A DNA stretch of 14,881 nucleotides from DASSBG01 sp035703755 (lineage in GTDB: Bacteria > Pseudomonadota > Gammaproteobacteria > Xanthomonadales > Rhodanobacteraceae). Position 1 is the first letter of the stretch. Every line of letters begins with the position of its first letter. Where the stretch lies: positions 1-14,881 of the forward strand of contig DASSXP010000145.1 in NCBI GenBank assembly GCA_035703755.1. Reading direction: 5' to 3'. Both the position numbers and the translations under genes were made by a program. Of the stretch, positions 6,196-13,789 are shown piece after piece. The notes beneath the pieces are model-generated. The model saw nothing but the letters and a program-made list of their open reading frames with translations. It was not told the DNA's origin and made no database searches.

Positions 6196-7956
6196 GTGCA
6201 CGACATCGGCTTCATTCGCGATCTCGCCATCGTCATGCTGGTGGCAGGCGCCACCACCGTCATCTTTCAGCGCCTGCGTTTACCGGCCCTGCTGGGTTAC
6301 ATCCTGGCCGGCATGTTGATCGGCCCACACACGCCGGGGCCGCTGGTCGCGGACGAGCGCGCCATCAGCGACATTGCCGACCTCGGCGTGGTGCTCTTGA
6401 TGTTCACCCTCGGGCTCGAGTTCAACATCGGCAAGTTGCGTCGGGTAGGCTCCAGCGTGCTGCTGGTAGCGGTCGCCGAGGTGAGCCTGATGCTGGCGCT
6501 CGGTTTCGAGATCGGCCGTCTGTTCGGGTTCTCCCGCACCGACTCGCTGTTCCTCGGCGCGGCAATGAGCTTGTCCTCGACCATGATCGCGCTGCGCATG
6601 ATCGAGGAAATCCGCTTGAGCGACCGCCCCTTCGTGCGTACGGTGGTGGGCCTCCTGATCACCGAGGACGTGCTGTCGGTGGTGCTGATGACACTGCTGA
6701 CCGCCGTCGCGGCCGGCGGCACCCTGGTCGCCGATGCCGCCTTCTCGGTCATCTGGCATCTGCTCTTGTTCGTGCTGGTTGGTCTGCTCGCCGGGCTATT
6801 GCTGTTGCCGCGCCTGTTGAACTACGTCGCCTCCTTCAAGCGCGATGAAATGCTGCTGGTCGTCGCGCTCGGCATTTGCTTCGGCGCCAGCCTGCTGGCT
6901 TCATGGTTCGGATTCAGCGTGGCATTGGGTGCTTTTCTCGCCGGTGCCGTCTGCGCAGAATCGGAAGCCTCCGCCCGTATCAAGCACCTGGTCGAACCAT
7001 TGCGCGACATGTTCGCGGCGCTATTTTTCGTTGCTATCGGCTTGATGATCGATCCGCAGCTCCTGCTCAAATACGCCCTGCCCGCCGCACTGGTGGCGGC
7101 CAGCGTGATAGGCGGCAAACTGCTGTTCTGCGCCGTCGGGGCATTCGTTGCCGGCCGCAAGCCACGCGAAAGCCTGCGCAGCGGCTTCACCATGGCGCAA
7201 ATCGGCGAGTTCTCCTTCGTCATCGCCTCGATCGGCATGTCAATGAAGGCGACCGGCGAGTCGGTATATCCCATCGTCGTCGCCGCGTCGGTGATCTGCA
7301 TGACGGTGTCACCGCAGTTGCTGCGCCACAGCGACCACATCGCCGACCTGCTGTCGAGCTGGCTACCCACATTCGTCAAGACCATGGCGCGCAGCTACGC
7401 GGACTGGATCAGCGAAGTACGTCCGCTCAAGGACAACGCCATCATCGCCGCGATGTTCCGCCGCCTGTTGTGGCACATCGCCGTCAACGTGGCATTGGTG
7501 GTGGCCCTGTTCGTCGCCGGCGCATACATCAACGCGCACGACGACGGCTGGTTCGCTCGCATCGGCATCAACGGCCGCGCCCGCCAGGCAACCATCTGGG
7601 CCAGCGCCCTGTTTCTGTCACTTCCCATGCTGATCGCCGTGTACCGAAAATCCGAAGCGCTCGGCATGCTGCTGGCCGAACTCGGCATCAGCGAAAAACT
7701 GGGGCGGCGCTACACGCACACATTGCGGGCAATCCTGGCCCGCATCATTCCCCTGTCGACGCTGTTGCTGCTGGCCGCCATGGTCAACGCCCTGGGCTCG
7801 ACCATCCTGCCACCGCGTGGGGTGGCACTGGCGATCGGCGTCACTGGCCTGGCCACCGCCTTGTTCCTGTGGCGCTCGCTGGTCAAACTGCATGCCCGCT
7901 TCCAAGGTGCCCTGCGCGACACCATCGAACGGCCGCGCTCGTCGGCCGGCGACTGA
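6196..7956 (+). CDS. CPA2-family cation/proton antiporter (KefB-like exchanger domain only)
   Basis: Inner-membrane antiporter of 586 residues, expected to exchange K+ or Na+ for protons; the ion cannot be told from sequence. Residues about 8-375 form the Na/H-exchanger domain with many hydrophobic helices. It contains LGYILAGMLIGP (33-44), LLMFTLGLEFN (67-77), AAMSLSSTMIAL (122-133) and LGAFLAGAVCAESE (244-257), which resembles the KefB/KefC exchanger core. After a linker (380-425) come about four more hydrophobic segments (427-445, 467-482, 518-537, 544-560) rather than the cytoplasmic nucleotide-binding RCK domain found in KefB, KefC and YbaL. The start is GTG at 6196, seven bases after a GGGGG stretch. 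A TTGCGC box at 6138-6143 may be the -35 of a weak promoter. It stands alone between the tRNA operon and ssrA. Confidence 0.85.
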   Translation: MHDIGFIRDLAIVMLVAGATTVIFQRLRLPALLGYILAGMLIGPHTPGPLVADERAISDIADLGVVLLMFTLGLEFNIGKLRRVGSSVLLVAVAEVSLMLALGFEIGRLFGFSRTDSLFLGAAMSLSSTMIALRMIEEIRLSDRPFVRTVVGLLITEDVLSVVLMTLLTAVAAGGTLVADAAFSVIWHLLLFVLVGLLAGLLLLPRLLNYVASFKRDEMLLVVALGICFGASLLASWFGFSVALGAFLAGAVCAESEASARIKHLVEPLRDMFAALFFVAIGLMIDPQLLLKYALPAALVAASVIGGKLLFCAVGAFVAGRKPRESLRSGFTMAQIGEFSFVIASIGMSMKATGESVYPIVVAASVICMTVSPQLLRHSDHIADLLSSWLPTFVKTMARSYADWISEVRPLKDNAIIAAMFRRLLWHIAVNVALVVALFVAGAYINAHDDGWFARIGINGRARQATIWASALFLSLPMLIAVYRKSEALGMLLAELGISEKLGRRYTHTLRAILARIIPLSTLLLLAAMVNALGSTILPPRGVALAIGVTGLATALFLWRSLVKLHARFQGALRDTIERPRSSAGD

Positions 7957-7975
7957 ACGGCGACAATATTGCCGC

Positions 7976-8005
7976 TTGAACGCAGGCGGTCCGGCTCCAT
8001 ATACT
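7976..8005 (+). promoter_or_regulatory. ssrA promoter
   Basis: TTGAAC (7976-7981) and TATACT (8000-8005) with an 18-base spacer form a good sigma70 promoter. Transcription would start near 8012, leaving a short 5' leader to be removed by RNase P at 8040. Confidence 0.8.
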
Positions 8006-8039
8006 TGTCCGACCTGCAATCAAATCTGCAACCGTTTCC

Positions 8040-8393
8040 GGGGGTGTCCTGGCTTCGACGGGGGTAGCGAGATAGCTTGGTGCATGCCGAGGGGGTGACT
8101 TTCCTCGCTAATCCAGTCGCAAAACTCATAATTGCCAACGATAGCAATTACGCTCTGGCCGCTTAAGGCCTAGCCCCGAACCGATCTTGTGCTCGTGCTC
8201 GTCGGTGTAGGGTCATCATCACGGGACCGCCCGAAGCCGCCGTCTGCCGGCCCGGGTCAAATCAAGCAGACTGGTCCATCGGTGCGCTTGGCTGAGTGTG
8301 CTGCCGATGGACGAGACCCAACACGCAGCTAAGCATGTAGTACCGGGCGTCAAACGCCTTCGGACGCGGGTTCAACTCCCGCCACCTCCACCA
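8040..8393 (+). ncRNA. ssrA: Transfer-messenger RNA (tmRNA)
   Basis: One-piece tmRNA of 354 nucleotides, the RNA of trans-translation that with SmpB frees stalled ribosomes and tags the unfinished protein for proteolysis. The 5' GGGGGTG pairs with the 3' CACCTCC, followed by discriminator A and encoded CCA; the T-arm has CGCGGGTTCAACTCCCG. The 5' tRNA-like domain has the conserved CTGGCTTCGACGGGGG. The mRNA-like part from GCC at 8134 encodes ANDSNYALAA and stops at TAA 8164-8166. The gene ends at a strong terminator. Its 3' part is partly duplicated about 2.85 kb downstream, so it has served as an integration site. Confidence 0.97.
8134..8166 (+). other. tmRNA proteolysis tag reading frame (ANDSNYALAA)
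   Basis: Ten codons from the GCC resume codon to TAA give ANDSNYALAA. It is close to E. coli ANDENYALAA, with Ser for Glu at position 4, and keeps the C-terminal ALAA that ClpXP recognises. The resume codon was set by homology with that tag; an in-frame GCA lies five codons upstream but would add an unusual KLI(I) segment. Confidence 0.8.
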
Positions 8394-8402
8394 ATAACAA
8401 AA

Positions 8403-8430
8403 CCCCAACCGTTCTCGGTTGGGGTTTTTT
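8403..8430 (+). terminator. ssrA rho-independent terminator
   Basis: CCCCAACCG and CGGTTGGGG form a perfect nine-pair stem around TTCT, followed by six Ts. An A-run before the stem would let it also work on the other strand. A copy with one stem mismatch lies at 11251-11276. Confidence 0.93.
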
Positions 8431-8682
8431 CTTGGCTGTTCCCCGCGAGTTTACTGGGTTTGCGGGCATCGCCCTTCGGACGCCGGCATGGCCGGTTCGT
8501 GCCGTCAGGCCCTCTGACGTCTCTCTCTTCTCTGTTTTCTCTGGCGTCCGTGGAGTGCTCCACCGGCCACTTCCTTGCGCGACAAGGGGTTGGAGACGGT
8601 CGGTTGTGGTTGGAGACTGCTTCAGCGGCGAGGACTGGGGCGCTGATGGCAGCACGCGCTCCTGCTCACGCCAGCCGTAGGG
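8431..8682 (+). other. Left end of the ssrA island, no recognised gene
   Basis: These 252 bases follow the ssrA terminator. No gene is recognised on the plus strand. On the minus strand the reading frame of the gene at 8683-9030 stays open for about a hundred codons past its TGA, and the first residues after the stop (PYGWREQE) look like the natural end of that protein family; the remainder looks non-coding. Confidence 0.4.
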
Positions 8683-9030
8683 TCACGGGCGGCCGAGCAC
8701 TTTCTCGACGGTGAGGCCGGGTTGGCTGACCAGCTTCGCGACGACGTCGGGAGCCAGCAGCGTCAGGCGCATCAGCCGATGCGCTTGCGAGCTGTCGATG
8801 CCTTCGGCCTTGGCGATCTCGGCGACGGACGCCGCGCGCTGCTCGTCCAGCAAGCGTTGCCAGTGATGCGTCAGCCCCAGGGCGCGCATCATCGGCGTGT
8901 CCCGCGCGGCGGCGCGCACCTGCCGTTCCGCTTCGGCCTGCTCCGTGAATGCCTGCGGCGCGTCCAGAGGCGTGATGACTTCCTTTTTCACGCCACGTTG
9001 CACCAGCCGCCACGGCACGAAGGTTTCCAT
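8683..9030 (-). CDS. HTH-containing accessory protein, probably of a recombinase locus, ending at a possible premature stop
   Basis: A 115-residue protein starting METFVPWRLVQRGVKKEV and continuing with a segment RAAARDTPMMRALGLTHHWQ (41-60) and a helix-turn-helix-like stretch VAEIAKAEGIDSSQAHRLMR (69-88). From memory, proteins of this type occur upstream of DUF2924 and serine-recombinase genes in proteobacterial mobile regions; no function is established to my knowledge. It ends VLGRP then TGA, and the frame continues PYGWREQE, so the TGA sits where a Trp (TGG) is likely in relatives. It may be slightly truncated or a young pseudogene. No recombinase gene is present downstream, in line with an eroded element. 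Family assignment is from memory and tentative. Confidence 0.6.
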   Translation of the reverse strand: METFVPWRLVQRGVKKEVITPLDAPQAFTEQAEAERQVRAAARDTPMMRALGLTHHWQRLLDEQRAASVAEIAKAEGIDSSQAHRLMRLTLLAPDVVAKLVSQPGLTVEKVLGRP

Positions 9031-9097
9031 GGGCGTGCGCGGGTTTCAAGCGCATTCCGCCAAGCGATTCTTGAGCAGGGTGCCGGGCCTGTCGCGG

Positions 9098-9136
9098 GTG
9101 ACTTAAATACTGACGACGTATATACTTAGTCAGTAT
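9098..9136 (+). promoter_or_regulatory. Promoter and palindromic operator of the ParD/ParE-like pair
   Basis: A 30-base palindrome spans 9107-9136: ATACTGAC (9107-9114) mirrors GTCAGTAT (9129-9136), with GTATATAC at the centre; 13 of 15 pairs match. The -10 box TATACT (9121-9126) lies in its middle, with a weak -35, GTGACT, at 9098-9103 (17-base spacer). A ribbon-helix-helix antitoxin bound here would block its own promoter. Confidence 0.8.
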
Positions 9137-9158
9137 GCAAGGCTATAGGAGGCGCACC

Positions 9159-9452
9159 ATGTCCAAAGAAGCTGTTTTCACCATGAAGCTTGAGCCCGAA
9201 CTGCGTGCTGAGTTCATGGCCGAGGCCGAGGCCAGCCATCGCCCGGCTTCGCAGATCCTGCGTGAACTGATGCGTGAGTTCGTGCAGCGCCAGCGCCAAT
9301 CGCGCGAGTACGAGGAATTCCTGCGTGGCAAGGTAGCGACTGCGCGGGAGCAAATCCGGGCTGGTGACTACACCAGCAGCGATGAGGTCGAGGCACGCTT
9401 CGCAGCACGCCGCGCACAGTTGCTGGCCAAGGCTGACAGCGCGGGGGCATGA
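9159..9452 (+). CDS. Type II antitoxin, ribbon-helix-helix ParD-like
   Basis: A 97-residue acidic-to-basic small protein. The N-terminal FTMKLEPELRAEFMAEAEAS and RPASQILRELMREFV (to about residue 45) fit a beta-strand plus two helices as in MetJ/Arc DNA-binding antitoxins; the charged C-terminal half (REYEEFLRGKVATAREQIRAGDY onward) would wrap the toxin. ATG at 9159 was chosen over an in-frame ATG at 9135 because AGGAGG (9147-9152) sits six bases before it and because 9135 lies within the operator. Its last codons overlap the toxin gene by four bases (ATGA), the usual coupling of antitoxin and toxin. Sub-family (ParD, RelB or YacA type) is not certain. Confidence 0.88.
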   Translation: MSKEAVFTMKLEPELRAEFMAEAEASHRPASQILRELMREFVQRQRQSREYEEFLRGKVATAREQIRAGDYTSSDEVEARFAARRAQLLAKADSAGA

Positions 9453-9733
9453 GGGTCATCTGGGCTTCCGCCGCCGAGCAAGACCGCGCCGACATCTTTG
9501 ACTACATCAGCCAGGACAACCCGCTCGCATCCATCCGGATGGATGAGCTTTTCGCTGCCGCAGCAGGCCGTTTGGCCGAACACCCGCACCTCGGCAAGGC
9601 AGGGCTGATTCCGGGTACGCGCGAACTCATCGCGCACGAGAGCTACCGACTGGTCTACGAGGTGCAGGACAATACCGTGCGGATTCTGGCCTTGGTGCAC
9701 ACCGCGCGGATGTGGCCACCCAAGCAACCGTAA
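9449..9733 (+). CDS. Type II toxin, RelE/ParE superfamily
   Basis: A 94-residue protein with the ParE/RelE layout: start MRVIWASAAEQDRADIFDYI (helix-rich N-terminus), central LFAAAAGRLAEHPHLGKAG (helix) and strands IPGTRELIAHESYRLVYEV and TVRILALVHTARMWP. The (R)ELIAHESYRLVYEV...ILALVHTARxWP pattern is typical of the ParE branch, whose characterised members poison DNA gyrase, whereas RelE members cut mRNA; which applies here cannot be read from sequence. It overlaps the antitoxin by four bases and appears intact. It probably helps keep the island in the population. Confidence 0.9.
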   Translation: MRVIWASAAEQDRADIFDYISQDNPLASIRMDELFAAAAGRLAEHPHLGKAGLIPGTRELIAHESYRLVYEVQDNTVRILALVHTARMWPPKQP

Positions 9734-9755
9734 AACGGTCGCCGCAGCTCCGCCT

Positions 9756-9863
9756 ATTGAAGCTCATAGCAGCTCATTGCAACTCATAGCAGTCCGTCGC
9801 AGCTTTTGCGACTCCTGCCAAGATTTCCAATCAGATCAACAACTACCGATCATTGCAGCTCAT
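9756..9863 (+). repeat. Short imperfect direct repeats (possible integrase arm sites)
   Basis: ATTGAAGCTCATAGCAG (9756-9772) and ATTGCAACTCATAGCAG (9776-9792) are 15/17 identical with a 20-base period; ATTGCAGCTCAT recurs at 9852-9863. They lie beyond the toxin stop in non-coding DNA, next to a CTCCACCA-plus-terminator unit. Clusters of such repeats are found near attachment sites as arm-type integrase sites; that role is inferred. Confidence 0.55.
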
Positions 9864-9880
9864 GATGACCTACGGTGGCG

Positions 9881-9920
9881 GTGTATGGCCGGGTGAGATC
9901 GCTCCTGCTCCACCATACAC
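9881..9920 (+). other. Long-loop inverted repeat with TGCTCCACCA, possible decayed tRNA/tmRNA 3' end
   Basis: GTGTATGG (9881-9888) pairs with CCATACAC (9913-9920). Within it, GGGTGAGATCGCTCCTGCTCCACCA resembles a damaged T-arm plus acceptor and CCA end, followed directly by a terminator, the same order as at ssrA. The T-stem does not pair well, so this is at most a remnant. Confidence 0.35.
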
Positions 9921-9922
9921 AA

Positions 9923-9953
9923 GGGCTCGGATAATCTCCGAGCCCTCTTTCTT
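9923..9953 (+). terminator. Rho-independent terminator
   Basis: GGGCTCGGA (9923-9931) and TCCGAGCCC (9937-9945) form a perfect nine-pair stem with loop TAATC, followed by TCTTTCTT. It would end the toxin-antitoxin transcript, or is what remains of the terminator of an earlier RNA gene at this spot. Confidence 0.85.
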
Positions 9954-10174
9954 GCCTGAATTCCCCGCGCCACGCGGGGTTCCGGCCATCTGTGTTGCGG
10001 GTGGCCTGCCGCCAAAACGCCCGGAATCGCCCACTCTCTCGGCCAGAGCCGTATCTATTCTCTGTTTGGCCAGCGGGCAGGCGCAGATGTAGGTTTAGAA
10101 AAATCAATAACTTACGCGCGACATTTCATCGCCAACCAAGGTCACCGATCAGGCATCAAACGCCCTCAGCGCGG
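9954..10174 (+). other. Non-coding stretch with a GC hairpin and a short ssrA-like segment
   Basis: No gene is recognised. CCCCGCG/CGCGGGG (9963-9979, loop CCA) is a strong hairpin without a T-tract. At 10152-10174 the sequence GGCATCAAACGCCCTCAG then CGCGG matches ssrA 8346-8369 at about 20 of 24 aligned positions with one gap, and could be another relic of integration. Confidence 0.4.
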
Positions 10175-10197
10175 TAGCAAACCTTTCCGTCTTGCTC

Positions 10198-10226
10198 TAT
10201 CATGAAGCATCAAGATGAATCATGAT
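10198..10226 (+). promoter_or_regulatory. Operator/promoter of the RHH-Doc pair
   Basis: A 28-base palindrome at 10199-10226: ATCATGA mirrors TCATGAT, with CATC/GATG nested around the same centre; 11 of 14 pairs match. A -10-like TATCAT (10198-10203) overlaps its left arm; the -35 is weak. The palindrome ends just before the GGAGG ribosome binding site of the antitoxin, fitting autorepression. Confidence 0.75.
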
Positions 10227-10236
10227 GGAGGTGGCC

Positions 10237-10467
10237 ATGACCACTGCTGTCCGCGAAAAGTTTTCCTCCCAGGCCGCACCGGATGTGCTCGCCGCACTGC
10301 GCCAGATCGCAGAAAGCCAAGGCCGCCAGTTCCAGGCGGTGCTCGATGAAGCCCTGCGCGACTACATTGATCGGCAGCAGAAGGAGCGCCCCCGCCGCCA
10401 TGTGATGGCCTCTTTCGCGTCCAGTCTGGATGAGTTCGACAGCCTCTACCGCGAACTGGCCAAGTAA
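10237..10467 (+). CDS. Antitoxin of a Doc-type toxin (small ribbon-helix-helix-like protein)
   Basis: A 76-residue protein, MTTAVREKFSSQAAPDVLAA at its start, then RQIAESQGRQFQAVLDEALRDYI (helix-turn-helix of a ribbon-helix-helix type, about 21-45) and a C-terminal toxin-binding tail with FASSLDEFDSLYRELAK. ATG at 10237 is preferred over in-frame ATGs at 10222 and 10225 because GGAGG at 10227-10231 lies five bases before it and the earlier ATGs fall in the operator. It is followed after three bases by the Doc gene, so it is the matching antitoxin by position. It is not a Phd-like protein, the partner of phage P1 Doc. Confidence 0.85.
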   Translation: MTTAVREKFSSQAAPDVLAALRQIAESQGRQFQAVLDEALRDYIDRQQKERPRRHVMASFASSLDEFDSLYRELAK

Positions 10468-10470
10468 ACC

Positions 10471-10851
10471 GTGGCGCACGATTACCTGACCGTGGCCGAT
10501 GTGCTCGGCATGCACACGGTGCTGATGCAGCGGTATGGCGGTGCGCCGGGCGTGCGTGACCCCGGGGCGCTGGAGGCGGCACTGTTCCGGCCACAGACCG
10601 GCTACTACGATGACATCGTGGCTGAGACTGCTGCTCTGTTGGAAAGTCTGGCGATCAACCACCCGTTCGTGGACGGGAACAAGCGCGTCGCCTTTGCGGC
10701 GGCCGACGTATTCCTGCGCATCAATGGCTGGCGCTTGCAGCGTGCGCCGATGCAGATCTATGCGGAGATGATGCAGATGTTCGAGTCGGGCACGCTTGAC
10801 ATCGCTCATCTCGATCCCTGGCTGCGGTCGTTTGCCGTCGCAGCAAAGTGA
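10471..10851 (+). CDS. doc: Death-on-curing (Doc) family toxin, Fic fold
   Basis: A 126-residue Fic-fold protein with the Doc motif HPFVDGNKR (64-72), which matches H-x-F-x-D-G-N-K-R. Doc of phage P1 is a kinase that inactivates elongation factor Tu; the Lys in place of the second Gly of the classical Fic motif (HPFxxGNG) marks the Doc branch. The N-terminal YLTVADVLGMHTVLMQRYGG and GVRDPGALEAALFRPQ segments are also typical. The start is GTG at 10471, three bases after the antitoxin stop, with translation probably coupled. All motif residues are present, so the toxin is probably functional and needs its antitoxin. Confidence 0.93.
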   Translation: MAHDYLTVADVLGMHTVLMQRYGGAPGVRDPGALEAALFRPQTGYYDDIVAETAALLESLAINHPFVDGNKRVAFAAADVFLRINGWRLQRAPMQIYAEMMQMFESGTLDIAHLDPWLRSFAVAAK

Positions 10852-10855
10852 TGCC

Positions 10856-10942
10856 ATGAACGAGAAAACACCCAACCAGCAGACTCAGGCTCCAGTTCCG
10901 CGTCGTTCGGCGCAAGCTGCTCGGGCAGTGCCCGCAAATTGA
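10856..10942 (+). CDS. Small chimeric reading frame after doc
   Basis: A 28-codon frame, MNEKTPNQQTQAPVPRR at its start, begins five bases after the doc stop. Its first 20 codons may be the start of a real gene of an earlier element; from about 10917 it reads antisense through the tacA remnant, so it spans a junction and its C-terminus is accidental. No family is recognised. It may not be translated. Confidence 0.25.
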   Translation: MNEKTPNQQTQAPVPRRSAQAARAVPAN

Positions 10943-10958
10943 TGGCGGCGGCACGCAT
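10917..10958 (-). pseudogene. tacA: Truncated TacA-type (DUF1778) antitoxin, first 14 codons
   Basis: On the minus strand an ATG at 10956-10958, with AGGAGA nine bases before it, opens MRAAAINLRALPEQ. This is the characteristic N-terminus of DUF1778/TacA antitoxins (usually followed by RxLIDxAA), which pair with GNAT toxins of the TacT type that acetylate aminoacyl-tRNA. After Gln14 the sequence changes to LAPNDAELEPESAG with no resemblance, and the frame stops near 10806 inside doc. No toxin gene follows. The break is near 10916. The control region upstream is intact, so this is a deletion scar rather than random similarity; the family call rests on 14 residues and is an inference. Confidence 0.65.
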
Positions 10959-10984
10959 GGGTTTTCTCCTGTCGACGCATACAT

Positions 10985-11020
10985 AACAGATATACAAATT
11001 GCGTCGTGTGTGTATCTGTT
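10985..11020 (-). promoter_or_regulatory. Palindromic operator upstream of the tacA remnant
   Basis: A 36-base palindrome: AACAGATA (10985-10992) mirrors TATCTGTT (11013-11020), and 13 of 18 pairs match overall. A TTGACA -35 box lies at its upstream edge on the minus strand (11019-11024), with no good -10 at standard distance. Position 27 bases before the ATG fits an antitoxin autorepression site. Confidence 0.6.
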
Positions 11021-11024
11021 GTCA

Positions 11025-11210
11025 ACATGCGCCCGTGGGCCCATCGCCGCAGATCGAGAGGCGCGTGGCAGGTGATTCAATTTCTCGGAACCGGCATGAC
11101 GCAGCCGTTCCCGACCCGACGACCGACCAGCAAACCAATCAAAGCCGCTGTTTGATATAGGCCGGCAGGCATCCGCAAGGAGGTCGCCTTCATATCCGTT
11201 TCAGGGGCCG
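11025..11210 (+). other. Right end of the ssrA island, no recognised gene
   Basis: No reading frame, RNA gene or repeat is recognised in this stretch between the tacA control region and the ssrA 3' duplicate. Confidence 0.4.
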
Positions 11211-11212
11211 GG

Positions 11213-11276
11213 CGCGGGTTCAGTTCCGGATCACGCCACCAATGGCAAAACCCCACCCGTTCTCGGTTGGGGTTTT
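11213..11276 (+). repeat. Duplicated 3' end of ssrA with terminator (island attachment site)
   Basis: These 64 bases align without a gap to ssrA 8365-8428, about 53 of 64 identical. The match starts with ten identical bases in the T-arm (CGCGGGTTCA), weakens in the acceptor region, and is high again through CCACCAAT and the terminator. This is the pattern of an attachment site left at the far end of an element that integrated in the tmRNA gene. The copy cannot form the acceptor stem. Confidence 0.85.
11251..11276. terminator. Second copy of the ssrA terminator, probably shared with tex
   Basis: CCCCACCCG and CGGTTGGGG around TTCT form a stem with one C-T mismatch, followed by TTTT; on the minus strand it is likewise followed by TTTT. 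It lies 22 bases after the tex stop on the minus strand, so it is the likely tex terminator, and before island insertion it may have served ssrA and tex together. Confidence 0.7.
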
Positions 11277-11298
11277 CTCGCCAGCGCCCGCGCGGCGG

Positions 11299-13626
<2,328 letters not shown>

Positions 13627-13789
13627 CAATGGATCGCTGTAGAAAAAGACCGCCCATTGTCGCGGCCCGACGCCCCGGCGTCACCCTTGACAATGGCATG
13701 TATTCCCAGCCATGCGTTCTCGCATCGAACCGCGGACGCCGGAACCCGCCCGGCCATCGGACCGGGCCGCCAGCGAACGCCCCGCGACA

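Noticed and set aside
6876..7979. 367-codon plus-strand frame inside the antiporter gene
   Set aside because: Out-of-frame shadow, Arg/His-rich, with no hydrophobic pattern or motif.
8298..8714. Plus-strand frame starting inside ssrA
   Set aside because: It reads through the tmRNA tRNA-like domain and its terminator; not a protein gene.
9850..10107. Minus-strand 85-codon frame in the gap between the two toxin-antitoxin pairs
   Set aside because: It crosses the terminator hairpin and the CCCCGCG hairpin, and shows no motif or ribosome site.
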